NCBI GenBank assembly: GCA_002309295.1
Contig: DBXF01000040.1
Coordinates: 1 to 6,528 of the forward strand
Source: Bacteroidales bacterium UBA1219
Lineage (GTDB): Bacteria > Bacteroidota > Bacteroidia > Bacteroidales > P3
DNA length: 6,528 nucleotides
Direction of reading: 5' to 3'
Shown: one piece after another, positions 1-6,322 of the stretch
Layout: each line of letters begins with the position of its first letter
How positions within the stretch are numbered: the first letter of the stretch is position 1
Program-made: the position numbers and the translations under genes
The notes under the pieces: model-generated
What the model was told of the DNA's origin: nothing
Database searches by the model: none
The model's input: the letters and a program-made list of their open reading frames with translations, nothing else

Positions 1-202
1 TTATCCTGCAATTTGACCTATAGACCAAAATATGGATGTGGTCGCTGACGCCGCCAATAGCGTAAACCTTGTGTCCACGGTTGTTTATCAAACCGATAAT
101 GTATTGGTATAATTCTTGTTTCCACGGTTTGTCGATGGCTGCTGCACGGTATTTTACCGCAAAAACTAAGTGGATGAATAATTGACTATAAGTGTTTGCC
201 AT
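1..202 (-). CDS. Partial Y1/HUH transposase, IS200-like or RAYT (N-terminal part)
   Basis: The ATG is at 200-202 and the frame stays open to the left edge, giving 67 full codons; the C-terminal part lies outside the window. The protein begins MANTYSQLFIHLVFAVKYR, the usual opening of Bacteroidota IS200-like transposases. It reaches the HUH motif at residues 54-59 (DHIHIL), where His55 and His57 would bind the catalytic metal. Family knowledge: Y1 transposases nick single-stranded DNA through a downstream tyrosine, which is not visible here, and recognise hairpins at the element ends. Two GC hairpins lie 28 to 70 bases upstream of this start, which suggests either a REP-associated transposase (RAYT) or an IS200 end. 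Residues 60-67 (VYRSNCRI) fit the family less well than the part before them, so a frameshift near the edge is possible. I am confident in the family and unsure whether the gene is intact or is a RAYT or an IS. Confidence 0.85.
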   Translation of the reverse strand, partial: MANTYSQLFIHLVFAVKYRAAAIDKPWKQELYQYIIGLINNRGHKVYAIGGVSDHIHILVYRSNCRI

Positions 203-221
203 GATACAAAGAGTTTTGTTT

Positions 222-272
222 AGAGATAACCCCTACGGGGTAATTGTTACTAAGAGATAACCCCCTACGGGG
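222..272. repeat. Two direct copies of a GC-stem hairpin repeat (REP-like)
   Basis: The unit AGAGATAACCCCTACGGGG occurs at 222-240. It occurs again at 253-272 with one extra C, and 12 bases separate the copies. Each copy holds a short hairpin: CCCC (230-233 and 262-265) pairs with GGGG (237-240 and 269-272) across a TAC loop. Read on the minus strand, in the sense of the adjacent transposase, each unit is CCCCGTAGGGG followed by TTATCTCT. The position directly upstream of a HUH transposase is what is expected of REP-type repeats or of subterminal hairpins of IS200-like elements. That the transposase acts on these repeats is inference. Confidence 0.75.
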
Positions 273-276
273 AAAG

Positions 277-342
277 CTCCGAGTTCAGACTTCAGACCTC
301 AGAGATTCCGAGTTCCGAGTTCCGAGTTCCTACCTCCGAGTT
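277..342. repeat. Heptamer tandem array, nine units
   Basis: From 277 the sequence divides into 7-base units: CTCCGAG, TTCAGAC, TTCAGAC, CTCAGAG, one extra A at 305, then TTCCGAG three times, TTCCTAC and CTCCGAG, ending at 340 and followed by TT. The approximate consensus is YTCMGAG. CTCCGAGTT stands at both ends (277-285 and 334-342). The array begins just after the second hairpin repeat and ends 3 bases from the stop codon (344-346) of the MBL-fold gene, so it is the immediate downstream region of that gene's transcript. No open reading frame or typical terminator was seen in it. Variation in copy number by slippage is plausible but not shown. Confidence 0.8.
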
Positions 343-343
343 A

Positions 344-1048
344 TCACGGCATTTTCCGTAATCTGACTTCTATATCAGTGTCGCTCAAAAGGTTGGGCAA
401 CTGTGCTATGTCCGTATCTGTGTAGTGGTAGGGGTAGAGGATAGCGGGGGCGATGGCACGGGCGAGGTTGGCGGCCTGTTGCAACGTCATGGTATATGGC
501 TGGTTTACAGGTAGAAAGGCGATGCTGATGTCTTTTATTGCGTAGGCATCAGTGGTATCCTCGGTGTCGCCGGCAATGTAAATCCTGGTGCCTCCGATGG
601 TTAGGATGTAGCCGTTGTCCCTGTCCTTGGGGTGGAACTGCAGATGTCCTTCGGTTATGTTGTATGCCGGCACGGCTTCAATGTTTATTTCTCCTTCGAA
701 CAGACTGATGCTCTGGCCGTTGCGCAAGGCCGTGGCGTCGGCGATTTGCTGTGCCGAGGTCTCGTTGCATACAATCACGGTGTTGTCCTGACAAATGGCC
801 TCGATGGCATCGCAGTCAAGGTGGTCGTAGTGGTCGTGGGAGACGAGGATTAGGTCGGCTTGGGGCAGTTTCTCGAAGTCGATACGGAAACCTTCGAACT
901 CCGCCACGGGATCGGAGTAGATGACCTTGCCGTCGTATTCGAATAGGAGGGAGGCGTGACGCAAAAAGGTGATTGTCAAATTTTTGCCGTTTTTCAGTTG
1001 GATAGTGTCCTTTTCGAAGGACGGTTTCTTTGAAAAGATGTTCAACAT
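344..1048 (-). CDS. MBL-fold metal-dependent hydrolase
   Basis: This is a complete 234-residue protein with the metallo-beta-lactamase fold, closest in style to the UlaG/UPF0173-like 'beta-lactamase superfamily domain' proteins. Visible features are the early FLRHASLLFEYDG strand and His31, the metal motif HxHxDH at residues 71-76 (His71, His73, Asp75, His76), a FHPK segment with His139, the bridging Asp161 in AGDTED, and a C-terminal His208 in YPYHY. The ligand set is complete, so it is probably an active cytoplasmic hydrolase; the substrate cannot be read. There is no signal peptide. The start lies 21 bases after the M16-like gene, with no promoter or clear ribosome site between, so it is probably the last gene of the receptor operon. 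It ends with two in-frame stops, TGA then TAA (341-346), which run directly into the heptamer array. Confidence 0.9.
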   Translation of the reverse strand: MLNIFSKKPSFEKDTIQLKNGKNLTITFLRHASLLFEYDGKVIYSDPVAEFEGFRIDFEKLPQADLILVSHDHYDHLDCDAIEAICQDNTVIVCNETSAQQIADATALRNGQSISLFEGEINIEAVPAYNITEGHLQFHPKDRDNGYILTIGGTRIYIAGDTEDTTDAYAIKDISIAFLPVNQPYTMTLQQAANLARAIAPAILYPYHYTDTDIAQLPNLLSDTDIEVRLRKMP

Positions 1049-1069
1049 AATAATTTGGTTTATAGTGGT

Positions 1070-2365
1070 TTAAATATTTCCGACGGTAATCTGTACAAAC
1101 TCATCGGTTTTGAAGTGTTTCGTCGCCAGCGCCATAATCTCCTCTGCTGTAGTGCTTTCGATGGCGTTGAGGTAGTTCTTGGTGAAAGTGTCGTCGCAGT
1201 GCGAGGTGAAGAAGGTGCGTTGCCGTTCGAGTAGCTCGTAAACGCCGTCAACGTTGCGCATAAAATCGCCTACCATATAACTCTTGGCGCGTTGCAGCTC
1301 GTCGTAGGGCACGGGCTCGGACTGCAGTCGCCGTATCTCGTTAAAAATTTCATCCACAGCCGCTTGCGTGACATCGGTGCCGACTTCGGTAGAGATTACC
1401 ATATAGATGGCGTTGCGTTCCACCTGGATGGAGGAAAAAATACCGTAGCAGTAGCCTTTGTCCTCGCGCACGTTCATCATCAGGCGGGAGCCGAAATAAC
1501 CGCCTAGCAAGTTGTTGGCAACCATTAGTTTAGCGAATTCCATCGAATCCCACGGCAGGTTAATTATTTTGCCGATGCGTATCGAGGTCTGCACCGCCGC
1601 AGGCATATTGATGCTTTTGATAACAGACTGAATTGCAGGTGCTTTTGGCTCGATGGGGGTAAAGGTTTTGTCGAAAACTATGTTGCCGAAGGTTCGGTTA
1701 AGGGATTCAATGTTGTCCGGAGTGATGTTGCCGGCAAGGAAAAACCTGCAGTTGTCCCAGCTGTAGAACTGTTTGTGGAAAGCTCGCACATCGTCAATGT
1801 TGATGTTGTCGAAATCGTCGGGCGAGAGGTATTTGCTAAACGGACCCTCGTTGCCGAACAGCTCTTTAATGCAGTTTACCGAAGCAATGTATGAGGTCTT
1901 TTGTTGCTGTTTTTCAAACTCTTGCCGTTTTTTATTCAAGTAAAGGTCAAACTCCTCTTTTGGGAAAGTGGGGCAGATGAAAATCTCCTTCAGCAGTGGC
2001 AGAAACTCGTCCAAGTATTTGTTTTGCAAATAGATAGAAAAGCCAGTGTTGAGGCTGTCGAGGGTGCGTTCTATGGTTATTCCTCTGAAATTCAGAAAAT
2101 TGGCAATCTCTTTGGCCGTGTGTCCGGTTGTGCCTTCGGTGATGAGGGCCATGGCGGCAATTGCCGTAAGCGGGTTGTCGGTGTAGGCTTTGCCGGCCTC
2201 GAAAACCACGTCCAGACGCATGATTTCCACGGCGTTGGAAGTGAAAACATCGAGCTGAATGCCGTTTTTGAGATAGTGTGTGACAGGTCTTAACGCCTCT
2301 ATATCAATGTCTTGGGCGCTGATTTGGCTTGAGACTGGATTCTGTCTGCGGTCGGGATTGTCCAT
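1070..2365 (-). CDS. M16 (insulinase/MPP-like) family protein lacking the zinc motif
   Basis: This is a complete 431-residue protein with the two-domain layout of M16B peptidases: an N-terminal half around residues 28-210 (HYLKNGIQLDVF through FFLAGN) and a C-terminal half around 255-430. The second half keeps the substrate-side motif, with Arg300 and Tyr307 in NVREDKGYCYG. In the first half the catalytic HxxEH is absent: where GT-x-HFLEH would align, residues 66-79 read LTAIAAMALITEGT, putting Ile69, Met72 and Ala73 at the metal positions. It should therefore be catalytically dead alone. Family knowledge: such subunits often pair with an active HxxEH partner, and none is encoded in this window. 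There is no signal peptide, so it is probably cytoplasmic. It starts 5 bases after the stop codon of the TonB-dependent receptor gene, which suggests translational coupling. The substrate is unknown. Confidence 0.9.
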   Translation of the reverse strand: MDNPDRRQNPVSSQISAQDIDIEALRPVTHYLKNGIQLDVFTSNAVEIMRLDVVFEAGKAYTDNPLTAIAAMALITEGTTGHTAKEIANFLNFRGITIERTLDSLNTGFSIYLQNKYLDEFLPLLKEIFICPTFPKEEFDLYLNKKRQEFEKQQQKTSYIASVNCIKELFGNEGPFSKYLSPDDFDNINIDDVRAFHKQFYSWDNCRFFLAGNITPDNIESLNRTFGNIVFDKTFTPIEPKAPAIQSVIKSINMPAAVQTSIRIGKIINLPWDSMEFAKLMVANNLLGGYFGSRLMMNVREDKGYCYGIFSSIQVERNAIYMVISTEVGTDVTQAAVDEIFNEIRRLQSEPVPYDELQRAKSYMVGDFMRNVDGVYELLERQRTFFTSHCDDTFTKNYLNAIESTTAEEIMALATKHFKTDEFVQITVGNI

Positions 2366-2370
2366 ATCGT

Positions 2371-4830
2371 TTAGAAAATAACTGTTAGTTTAGCGTTTAT
2401 TTGTCGGGCGGTGAGGTAGTTAGGCACGCCGTAGTATTTGTTGTCGTAGTCGGCAACCCAGAGGTAGGAGACCACGTTTTTGTAGTTGAACAGGTTGAAA
2501 ACGTCAACGCTAACAACCACGTCGTCAATCTTTTGCAGCCATTTGGCGTTTTTCAGCTTGCCTATCTTTTTCAGATGCACCGAGTTGCCCCAGTCCACAC
2601 GGAAATAGGAGGGCAGGCGGTGCGTTACGCTGAAGTCGGTCTGGAAGGGTTTTGTGAACGGAAATCCCGTGCCATACACGAAATTGAGGCTCATCTGCCA
2701 CCACGGCAGGCTTGGCAGGTAGTCTTGGAAAAAGAGTTTGAACGAAAGGCGTTGGTCGGTAGGACGGGCCTGCCATCCGCCCCACGTCTGTGTCTCGTTG
2801 TCGAATAGTTTTTCCTGTGTCTGCATCAGCGAGAGGCTTGCCCACGACTCGATGCCTTCCACAAATTCGCCGTTGAGGCGCAGGCTGACACCTGTGGCGT
2901 AGCCAACGGCGTCGTTGTTGGCCAGATAGCGTATGCGCAGGTTGTCGATCTGATAGGGGATAAGGTCAGTTATGTACTTATAATAGATGTCGGCGGTGAA
3001 TTTGAAAGGCTTGTCCCACAGCCGCAGGTTCCAGTCGAGGGTGCCGCTTACCTGATACGATTTCTGCGATTTGATGTCGGGGTTTAGACTGCCGTCGGGA
3101 CGGCGGTATTCGCGGTAGAAAGGCGATTGGTTGTACATTCCTCCGGCAAGGCGGAAAAGCATGTCCTGTTTCCAGTTGGGCTTGAAGTTGAGACTCAGTC
3201 GCGGACTGGCGAAAAACTCGTCGTTGTAGCTCCAGTATTGTCCTCGGACACCTGCCAGCAGCGACAGTTTATTCTTTCCGAGGTCGAAATCCCAACTGCG
3301 TTGAACATAGGCCGAAAGGCGGTTGTTGTTGAGGTCGTTCTGCGAATGTGCAAAGTTTTGCAGATATGGTGCGTGAGGAATATTGGCGGAATCGCCGGGG
3401 ATGTCTTCTATAGTGGGTATTGTGTAGTCGGCGGAGTCTATCAGTTTCCATTCGCGTATTTTGTCGTTGATGGCCTCGTGTTGAGCCTTGGCGCCGAACT
3501 CCCAGCGTCCGTTTCCGGCAAGGTAAAGACCTTTGATTTCGGTGCTTGTAACGCCTGTGGTAAGGAAATTGCGTGCGTGTTCGAGGTAGGTGCCGATGCC
3601 GCGGTCGAAAAGTTCGTTTTCACCGATAACCGAGCCGACGTTGAGTTCGTAAAGCCAATACTGTCCCTGTATGTCGTAAACTTCGCTCTCCTTGTTGTTG
3701 TATGCCGAAGTTATCCATTTGAACGACAGTTTGTTGGTAGGACGATAGTCGAGCGTTACGGCGCCCAGCAGAGTGCGATACTGGTCTATCTCCTGTCCGT
3801 CGAAATAAACACGCAACTGCATGGATTCGAAGAAATTGCCGAAATTGGTGGTCTGACTTTCGGGAATGAGGCCGTATCTGTTTTGGGAATAGATGCCCAA
3901 AAACGACAACGACAGTTTTTTGCTTATCTCGTAGTTTATAATGGCTTGGAAATCGGTATATGCTGAGGTGTAGGCGCCCTCGGTGTCGAGGGATTTGAAA
4001 AGGTATTTGTTGGAATGGCGGCGGAAGCCGAGGGTTACGGTAAAACGGTCGTTCACAGCACTTTCCACATGCGCAGAGCCGCCCAACATGCTTATCGAAG
4101 CCTGTCCGGCCAGTTTATCCACAGGGCGGCGGTAGGTGATGTCGAGCACCGATGACATCTTGTCGCCGTATTTGGCATCGAAACCGCCGGGCGAAAACTG
4201 AATGTTGCTCACCATGTCGGGATTGATGATGCTAAGACCTTCTTGCTGTCCCGAACGTACGAGGAAGGGACGGTAGATCTCCACATCGTTGATATACACG
4301 AGGTTTTCGTCGAAACTGCCGCCGCGCACCGAGTACTGCGAGCTCATCTCGTTGTTGGAACTTACGTCGGCAAGGGTTTTGATAAGGCTCTCCACGGTGG
4401 CGGCAGGTCCCACGACGTCGCCGATTTTTTCTATCTTTATTGGCGTGAAAGTGGTGTTGCGAGTGCGTTCTTCGCGCACAGTAACCTGTTCGAGGGTGGT
4501 CGACGAGGGCGAAAGTTGACAGTTGATTTCCTGTTTTGTATTACCGTTTGTGGTGAAGGTGAAATCCTGACTTTCGCATCCTGTAAAGGAAAAGCGGATG
4601 GTTACCTGACCGTTTTTGGGTATTTTCAAACTATATTTGCCGTGTTTGTCGGTAATGGTGCCGATGGGTTTTGCGTTGTTCAGAAGGCTTACAGACACGT
4701 ATTCCATTGGGGCATTGTCCTTGTCGGTAACGGTGCCGAAAACGAGGTTGCTTTGAGCAAACAGGCTATTGCCAGATGCCAAGAGTAGCAAAAGTGCTGT
4801 GATACAATATTTTAAAACGTTTTTTGTCAA
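2371..4830 (-). CDS. TonB-dependent receptor with carboxypeptidase-regulatory-like domain
   Basis: This is an outer-membrane active transporter of about 819 residues. From the N-terminus it has a signal peptide (Lys-rich start, a run ITALLLLLA, then SLFAQ at the cleavage site), a CarboxypepD_reg-like domain of roughly 80 residues (VFGTVTDKDNAPMEYVSV onward), a plug domain (VESLIKTLADVSS, YSVRGGSFDENLVYINDVEIY, FSPGGFDAKYGDKMSSVLDITY), and a long beta-barrel ending in phenylalanine (KLTVIF), the usual outer-membrane insertion signal. It is shorter than SusC-type receptors (about 1000 residues) and has no SusD beside it, so the substrate cannot be named. Start choice: an in-frame ATG at 4938 gives 36 more residues with no signal-peptide character and lies inside the terminator of the upstream gene. 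The TTG at 4828-4830 opens directly onto the signal peptide, and no other in-frame ATG precedes it, so TTG is preferred. It is the first gene of the putative three-gene operon. Confidence 0.92.
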   Translation of the reverse strand: MTKNVLKYCITALLLLLASGNSLFAQSNLVFGTVTDKDNAPMEYVSVSLLNNAKPIGTITDKHGKYSLKIPKNGQVTIRFSFTGCESQDFTFTTNGNTKQEINCQLSPSSTTLEQVTVREERTRNTTFTPIKIEKIGDVVGPAATVESLIKTLADVSSNNEMSSQYSVRGGSFDENLVYINDVEIYRPFLVRSGQQEGLSIINPDMVSNIQFSPGGFDAKYGDKMSSVLDITYRRPVDKLAGQASISMLGGSAHVESAVNDRFTVTLGFRRHSNKYLFKSLDTEGAYTSAYTDFQAIINYEISKKLSLSFLGIYSQNRYGLIPESQTTNFGNFFESMQLRVYFDGQEIDQYRTLLGAVTLDYRPTNKLSFKWITSAYNNKESEVYDIQGQYWLYELNVGSVIGENELFDRGIGTYLEHARNFLTTGVTSTEIKGLYLAGNGRWEFGAKAQHEAINDKIREWKLIDSADYTIPTIEDIPGDSANIPHAPYLQNFAHSQNDLNNNRLSAYVQRSWDFDLGKNKLSLLAGVRGQYWSYNDEFFASPRLSLNFKPNWKQDMLFRLAGGMYNQSPFYREYRRPDGSLNPDIKSQKSYQVSGTLDWNLRLWDKPFKFTADIYYKYITDLIPYQIDNLRIRYLANNDAVGYATGVSLRLNGEFVEGIESWASLSLMQTQEKLFDNETQTWGGWQARPTDQRLSFKLFFQDYLPSLPWWQMSLNFVYGTGFPFTKPFQTDFSVTHRLPSYFRVDWGNSVHLKKIGKLKNAKWLQKIDDVVVSVDVFNLFNYKNVVSYLWVADYDNKYYGVPNYLTARQINAKLTVIF

Positions 4831-4847
4831 AGTCTGCTGTTGTTGCG

Positions 4848-4878
4848 AAAATATAATAACGCATTTCCGTAGAAAAAA
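4848..4878 (-). promoter_or_regulatory. Candidate promoter of the receptor operon
   Basis: On the minus strand, TATATTTT (4848-4855) matches the Bacteroides -7 consensus TAnnTTTG at seven of eight positions. A TTTT (4875-4878) lies 19 bases upstream, the right distance for the -33 element. The box ends 17 bases before the proposed TTG start at 4830, leaving a very short leader. The region is AT-rich, so a chance match is possible. Confidence 0.4.
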
Positions 4879-4926
4879 GTATTTATAAAAGCGTTTTGGT
4901 GTATTTTTTTCGTAATTACTGCAAAT

Positions 4927-4954
4927 AAAAAAGGGCATCTCGATAGATGCCCTT
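4927..4954 (-). terminator. Rho-independent terminator of the downstream paralog gene
   Basis: Read on the minus strand, AAGGGCATCT (4954-4945), loop ATCG and AGATGCCCTT (4940-4931) form a perfect 10-base-pair stem. The run of six T at 4932-4927 overlaps the end of the stem. It lies 23 bases after the stop codon of the 4978-5541 gene and separates it from the receptor operon. The 3' arm contains the ATG at 4936-4938 that could be mistaken for the receptor start. Confidence 0.9.
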
Positions 4955-4977
4955 AGTATATCGTTTGTGTCTGTGTT

Positions 4978-5541
4978 TTACCATTCTATGCCAAAGCGCA
5001 ACGATACGGTGGAGATGTTTTTGTAGTTTTCGATGGTTGAATAAACGCCCGATACATCGTCGTAATGATATTGTTCTTCTTTAAGGTTGGAGTAGAAAGT
5101 TCCAGTAACCATCACTGTTACGGCAAAATCCCTGCGTGAGCCGAAACGCACGCCAAAACCGAGGTCGCCGTATGTGCCATGGTAGCTGCCGACGTATGAG
5201 CCGAGACGCATCTTTAAAATAGGAGAAATGTTTTTGTTGTTCAAAAACAGATAGTTGACATTGGCGTAGAAGGGTACAATCACTTCGCTGGAGCTGTTGC
5301 CTTCGATGTCGCAGAAATCCAGTTCCATACCAACTCCCACGTATGTGTGGCCGTTGAAATAAAAGCCGTGGGTGGTGGAAACTCCTGTTGTATAATTGCC
5401 CCCGTTGGCTACTTGGAATCCGGAGTTCATCTCCAGAAAACCTTGGTAGCCGTGAGGCATCCACACATTCTTATTTTCTTGTGCAAAAGCCATTGCCGAC
5501 ACCGTCAGCAATAAGGCGATGAAAAGACTTGTTTTTTTCAT
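4978..5541 (-). CDS. Small secreted protein, putative outer-membrane beta-barrel (paralog A)
   Basis: This is a 187-residue protein of unknown function. Residues 1-21 are a signal peptide (MKKTSLFIALLLTVSAMAFAQ). The mature part of about 166 residues is rich in Gly, aromatic and alternating hydrophobic residues, with strand-like stretches such as FLEMNSGFQVA, FYFNGHTYVGVGMELDF, VIVPFYANVNYLFL, MRLGSYVGSY, FGVRFGSRRDFAVTVMVTG and a final STVSLRFGIEW. Ending in an aromatic residue suits a small outer-membrane barrel, but this is inference. It is about 80% identical (hand alignment) to the neighbouring 5723-6280 gene. The ATG at 5539-5541 is chosen because the signal peptide begins there; the longer TTG reading from 5592 starts inside the promoter. 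The gene has its own promoter and terminator, so it is monocistronic. Confidence 0.85.
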   Translation of the reverse strand: MKKTSLFIALLLTVSAMAFAQENKNVWMPHGYQGFLEMNSGFQVANGGNYTTGVSTTHGFYFNGHTYVGVGMELDFCDIEGNSSSEVIVPFYANVNYLFLNNKNISPILKMRLGSYVGSYHGTYGDLGFGVRFGSRRDFAVTVMVTGTFYSNLKEEQYHYDDVSGVYSTIENYKNISTVSLRFGIEW

Positions 5542-5555
5542 GTTATGGTCGTTTT

Positions 5556-5573
5556 TTTGTGAATATTCTATTT
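5556..5573. repeat. Conserved leader element with palindrome GAATATTC (copy 1)
   Basis: TTTGTGAATATTCTATTT (plus strand) is identical in the leaders of both paralogs; the other copy is at 6293-6310. It contains the perfect 8-base palindrome GAATATTC (5561-5568), between the -7 box and the start codon. It may be an operator or simply a remnant of the duplication. Confidence 0.6.
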
Positions 5574-5589
5574 GTTTTGATTTGAAATG

Positions 5590-5618
5590 CAAAGTTACGA
5601 AAAAAAAACGAGAAACAA
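5590..5618 (-). promoter_or_regulatory. Promoter of paralog A
   Basis: On the minus strand, TAACTTTG (5590-5597) is an exact match to the Bacteroides -7 box TAnnTTTG and is followed by CA. A TTG (5616-5618) lies 18 bases upstream as a possible -33 element. A run of nine T lies between them. The start codon at 5541 is about 48 bases downstream of the box, giving an AT-rich leader without a clear Shine-Dalgarno site. Confidence 0.75.
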
Positions 5619-5668
5619 CTGTTTTTATTGTGTGGGATATGCAATCAAGTGTTTTTTTGTAAGAAATT

Positions 5669-5698
5669 AAAAAAAAGGTTCCTTCGGTGGAACCTTTT
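5669..5698 (-). terminator. Rho-independent terminator of paralog B
   Basis: On the minus strand, AAAAGGTTCC (5698-5689), loop ACCGAA and GGAACCTTTT (5682-5673) form a 10-base-pair stem, with eight T at 5676-5669. It lies 24 bases after the stop codon of the 5723-6280 gene, so transcription of paralog B should end before the promoter of paralog A. The plus-strand side also has a short T run, so weak bidirectional action is possible. Confidence 0.9.
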
Positions 5699-5722
5699 CT
5701 ATATCATCGAAAAACGAATGTA

Positions 5723-6280
5723 TTACCATTCGATGCCAAAGCGCAGCGAAACAGTGGAGATGTTTTTGCCATCGACATCTACATAGGAGCTTGGGTATTC
5801 GGCTGTATGCATGCGATTGTCTTTGATGTTGGAATAGAATGTGCCAGTAACCATCACTGTTACAGCGAAATCCCTTCGTGAGCCGAAACGCACGCCAATG
5901 CCAAGATCGCCGTAGGTGCCGTTGAAACTGCCTACGTATGAGCCCATGCGCAGTTTTACAACAGGCGAAACGTTTTTGTTGTTCAAAAACAAATAGTTAA
6001 CATTGGCAAAGAAAGGTACAATCACTTCGCTGGAGCTGTTGCCTTCGACGTCGCAGAAATCCAGTCCCATACCTATGCCGACGTAAGTGTGGCCGTTGAA
6101 ATAAAAGCCGTGGGTGGTGGAAACGCCCGTGGTGGAGTTGCCGCTGTTGGCCACCTGGAATCCAGAATTCATCTCAAGAAAACCTTGGTAGCCGCTGGGA
6201 GTCCATACGTTTTCATTTTGTGCAAAAGCCATTGCCGACACCGTCAGCATAAAGGCTATAAAAAGACTTGTTCTTTTCAT
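5723..6280 (-). CDS. Small secreted protein, putative outer-membrane beta-barrel (paralog B)
   Basis: This is a 185-residue protein of unknown function. The signal peptide is residues 1-21 (MKRTSLFIAFMLTVSAMAFAQ), and the mature part is glycine- and aromatic-rich and strand-like, ending in FGIEW. Compared with paralog A, residues 1-151 differ at about 20 positions, mostly conservative (for example V/I, F/Y, L/M), and the last 14 residues are identical. Residues 152-171 (IKDNRMHTAEYPSSYVDVDG) are unlike the matching part of paralog A and differ in length by one. If the protein is a barrel, this block is probably a surface loop, which is inference. The ATG at 6278-6280 directly precedes the signal peptide. 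It has its own promoter at 6323-6330 and its own terminator, and it is divergent from tatA. Confidence 0.85.
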   Translation of the reverse strand: MKRTSLFIAFMLTVSAMAFAQNENVWTPSGYQGFLEMNSGFQVANSGNSTTGVSTTHGFYFNGHTYVGIGMGLDFCDVEGNSSSEVIVPFFANVNYLFLNNKNVSPVVKLRMGSYVGSFNGTYGDLGIGVRFGSRRDFAVTVMVTGTFYSNIKDNRMHTAEYPSSYVDVDGKNISTVSLRFGIEW

Positions 6281-6292
6281 ATCATTTTTTTG

Positions 6293-6310
6293 TTTGTGAA
6301 TATTCTATTT
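6293..6310. repeat. Conserved leader element with palindrome GAATATTC (copy 2)
   Basis: This 18-base sequence is identical to the one at 5556-5573, with the palindrome at 6298-6305, and lies in the leader of paralog B. The distance from the -7 box to the palindrome is 17 bases here and 21 in paralog A, while the flanking bases have diverged. Confidence 0.6.
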
Positions 6311-6322
6311 TAATTCAAAATG

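Noticed and set aside
277..342. CRISPR array
   Set aside because: The units are contiguous 7-mers without spacers, and no cas gene is present.
3127..3966. 279-codon open frame on the plus strand
   Set aside because: It lies wholly antisense to the beta-barrel of the receptor, has no recognisable domain, promoter or ribosome site, and is explained by the codon use of the true gene.
4243..4788. 181-codon open frame on the plus strand
   Set aside because: It is antisense to the plug and regulatory-like domains of the receptor and has no recognisable motif.
2371..4830. SusC-type glycan importer
   Set aside because: The protein is about 819 residues, shorter than SusC, and there is no SusD-like lipoprotein or glycoside hydrolase beside it.
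4831..4938. N-terminal extension of the receptor to the ATG at 4938
   Set aside because: It starts inside the terminator stem of the upstream gene, crosses the candidate promoter, and adds 36 residues with no signal-peptide character ahead of a clear signal peptide.
5542..5592. N-terminal extension of paralog A to a TTG at 5592
   Set aside because: The TTG is part of the -7 box TAACTTTG, and the signal peptide begins at the ATG at 5541, as in paralog B.
6277..6285. ATG-ATA-TGA mini-frame overlapping the start codon of paralog B, as an upstream ORF
   Set aside because: It codes only two residues, is absent from paralog A, and is easily produced by chance.
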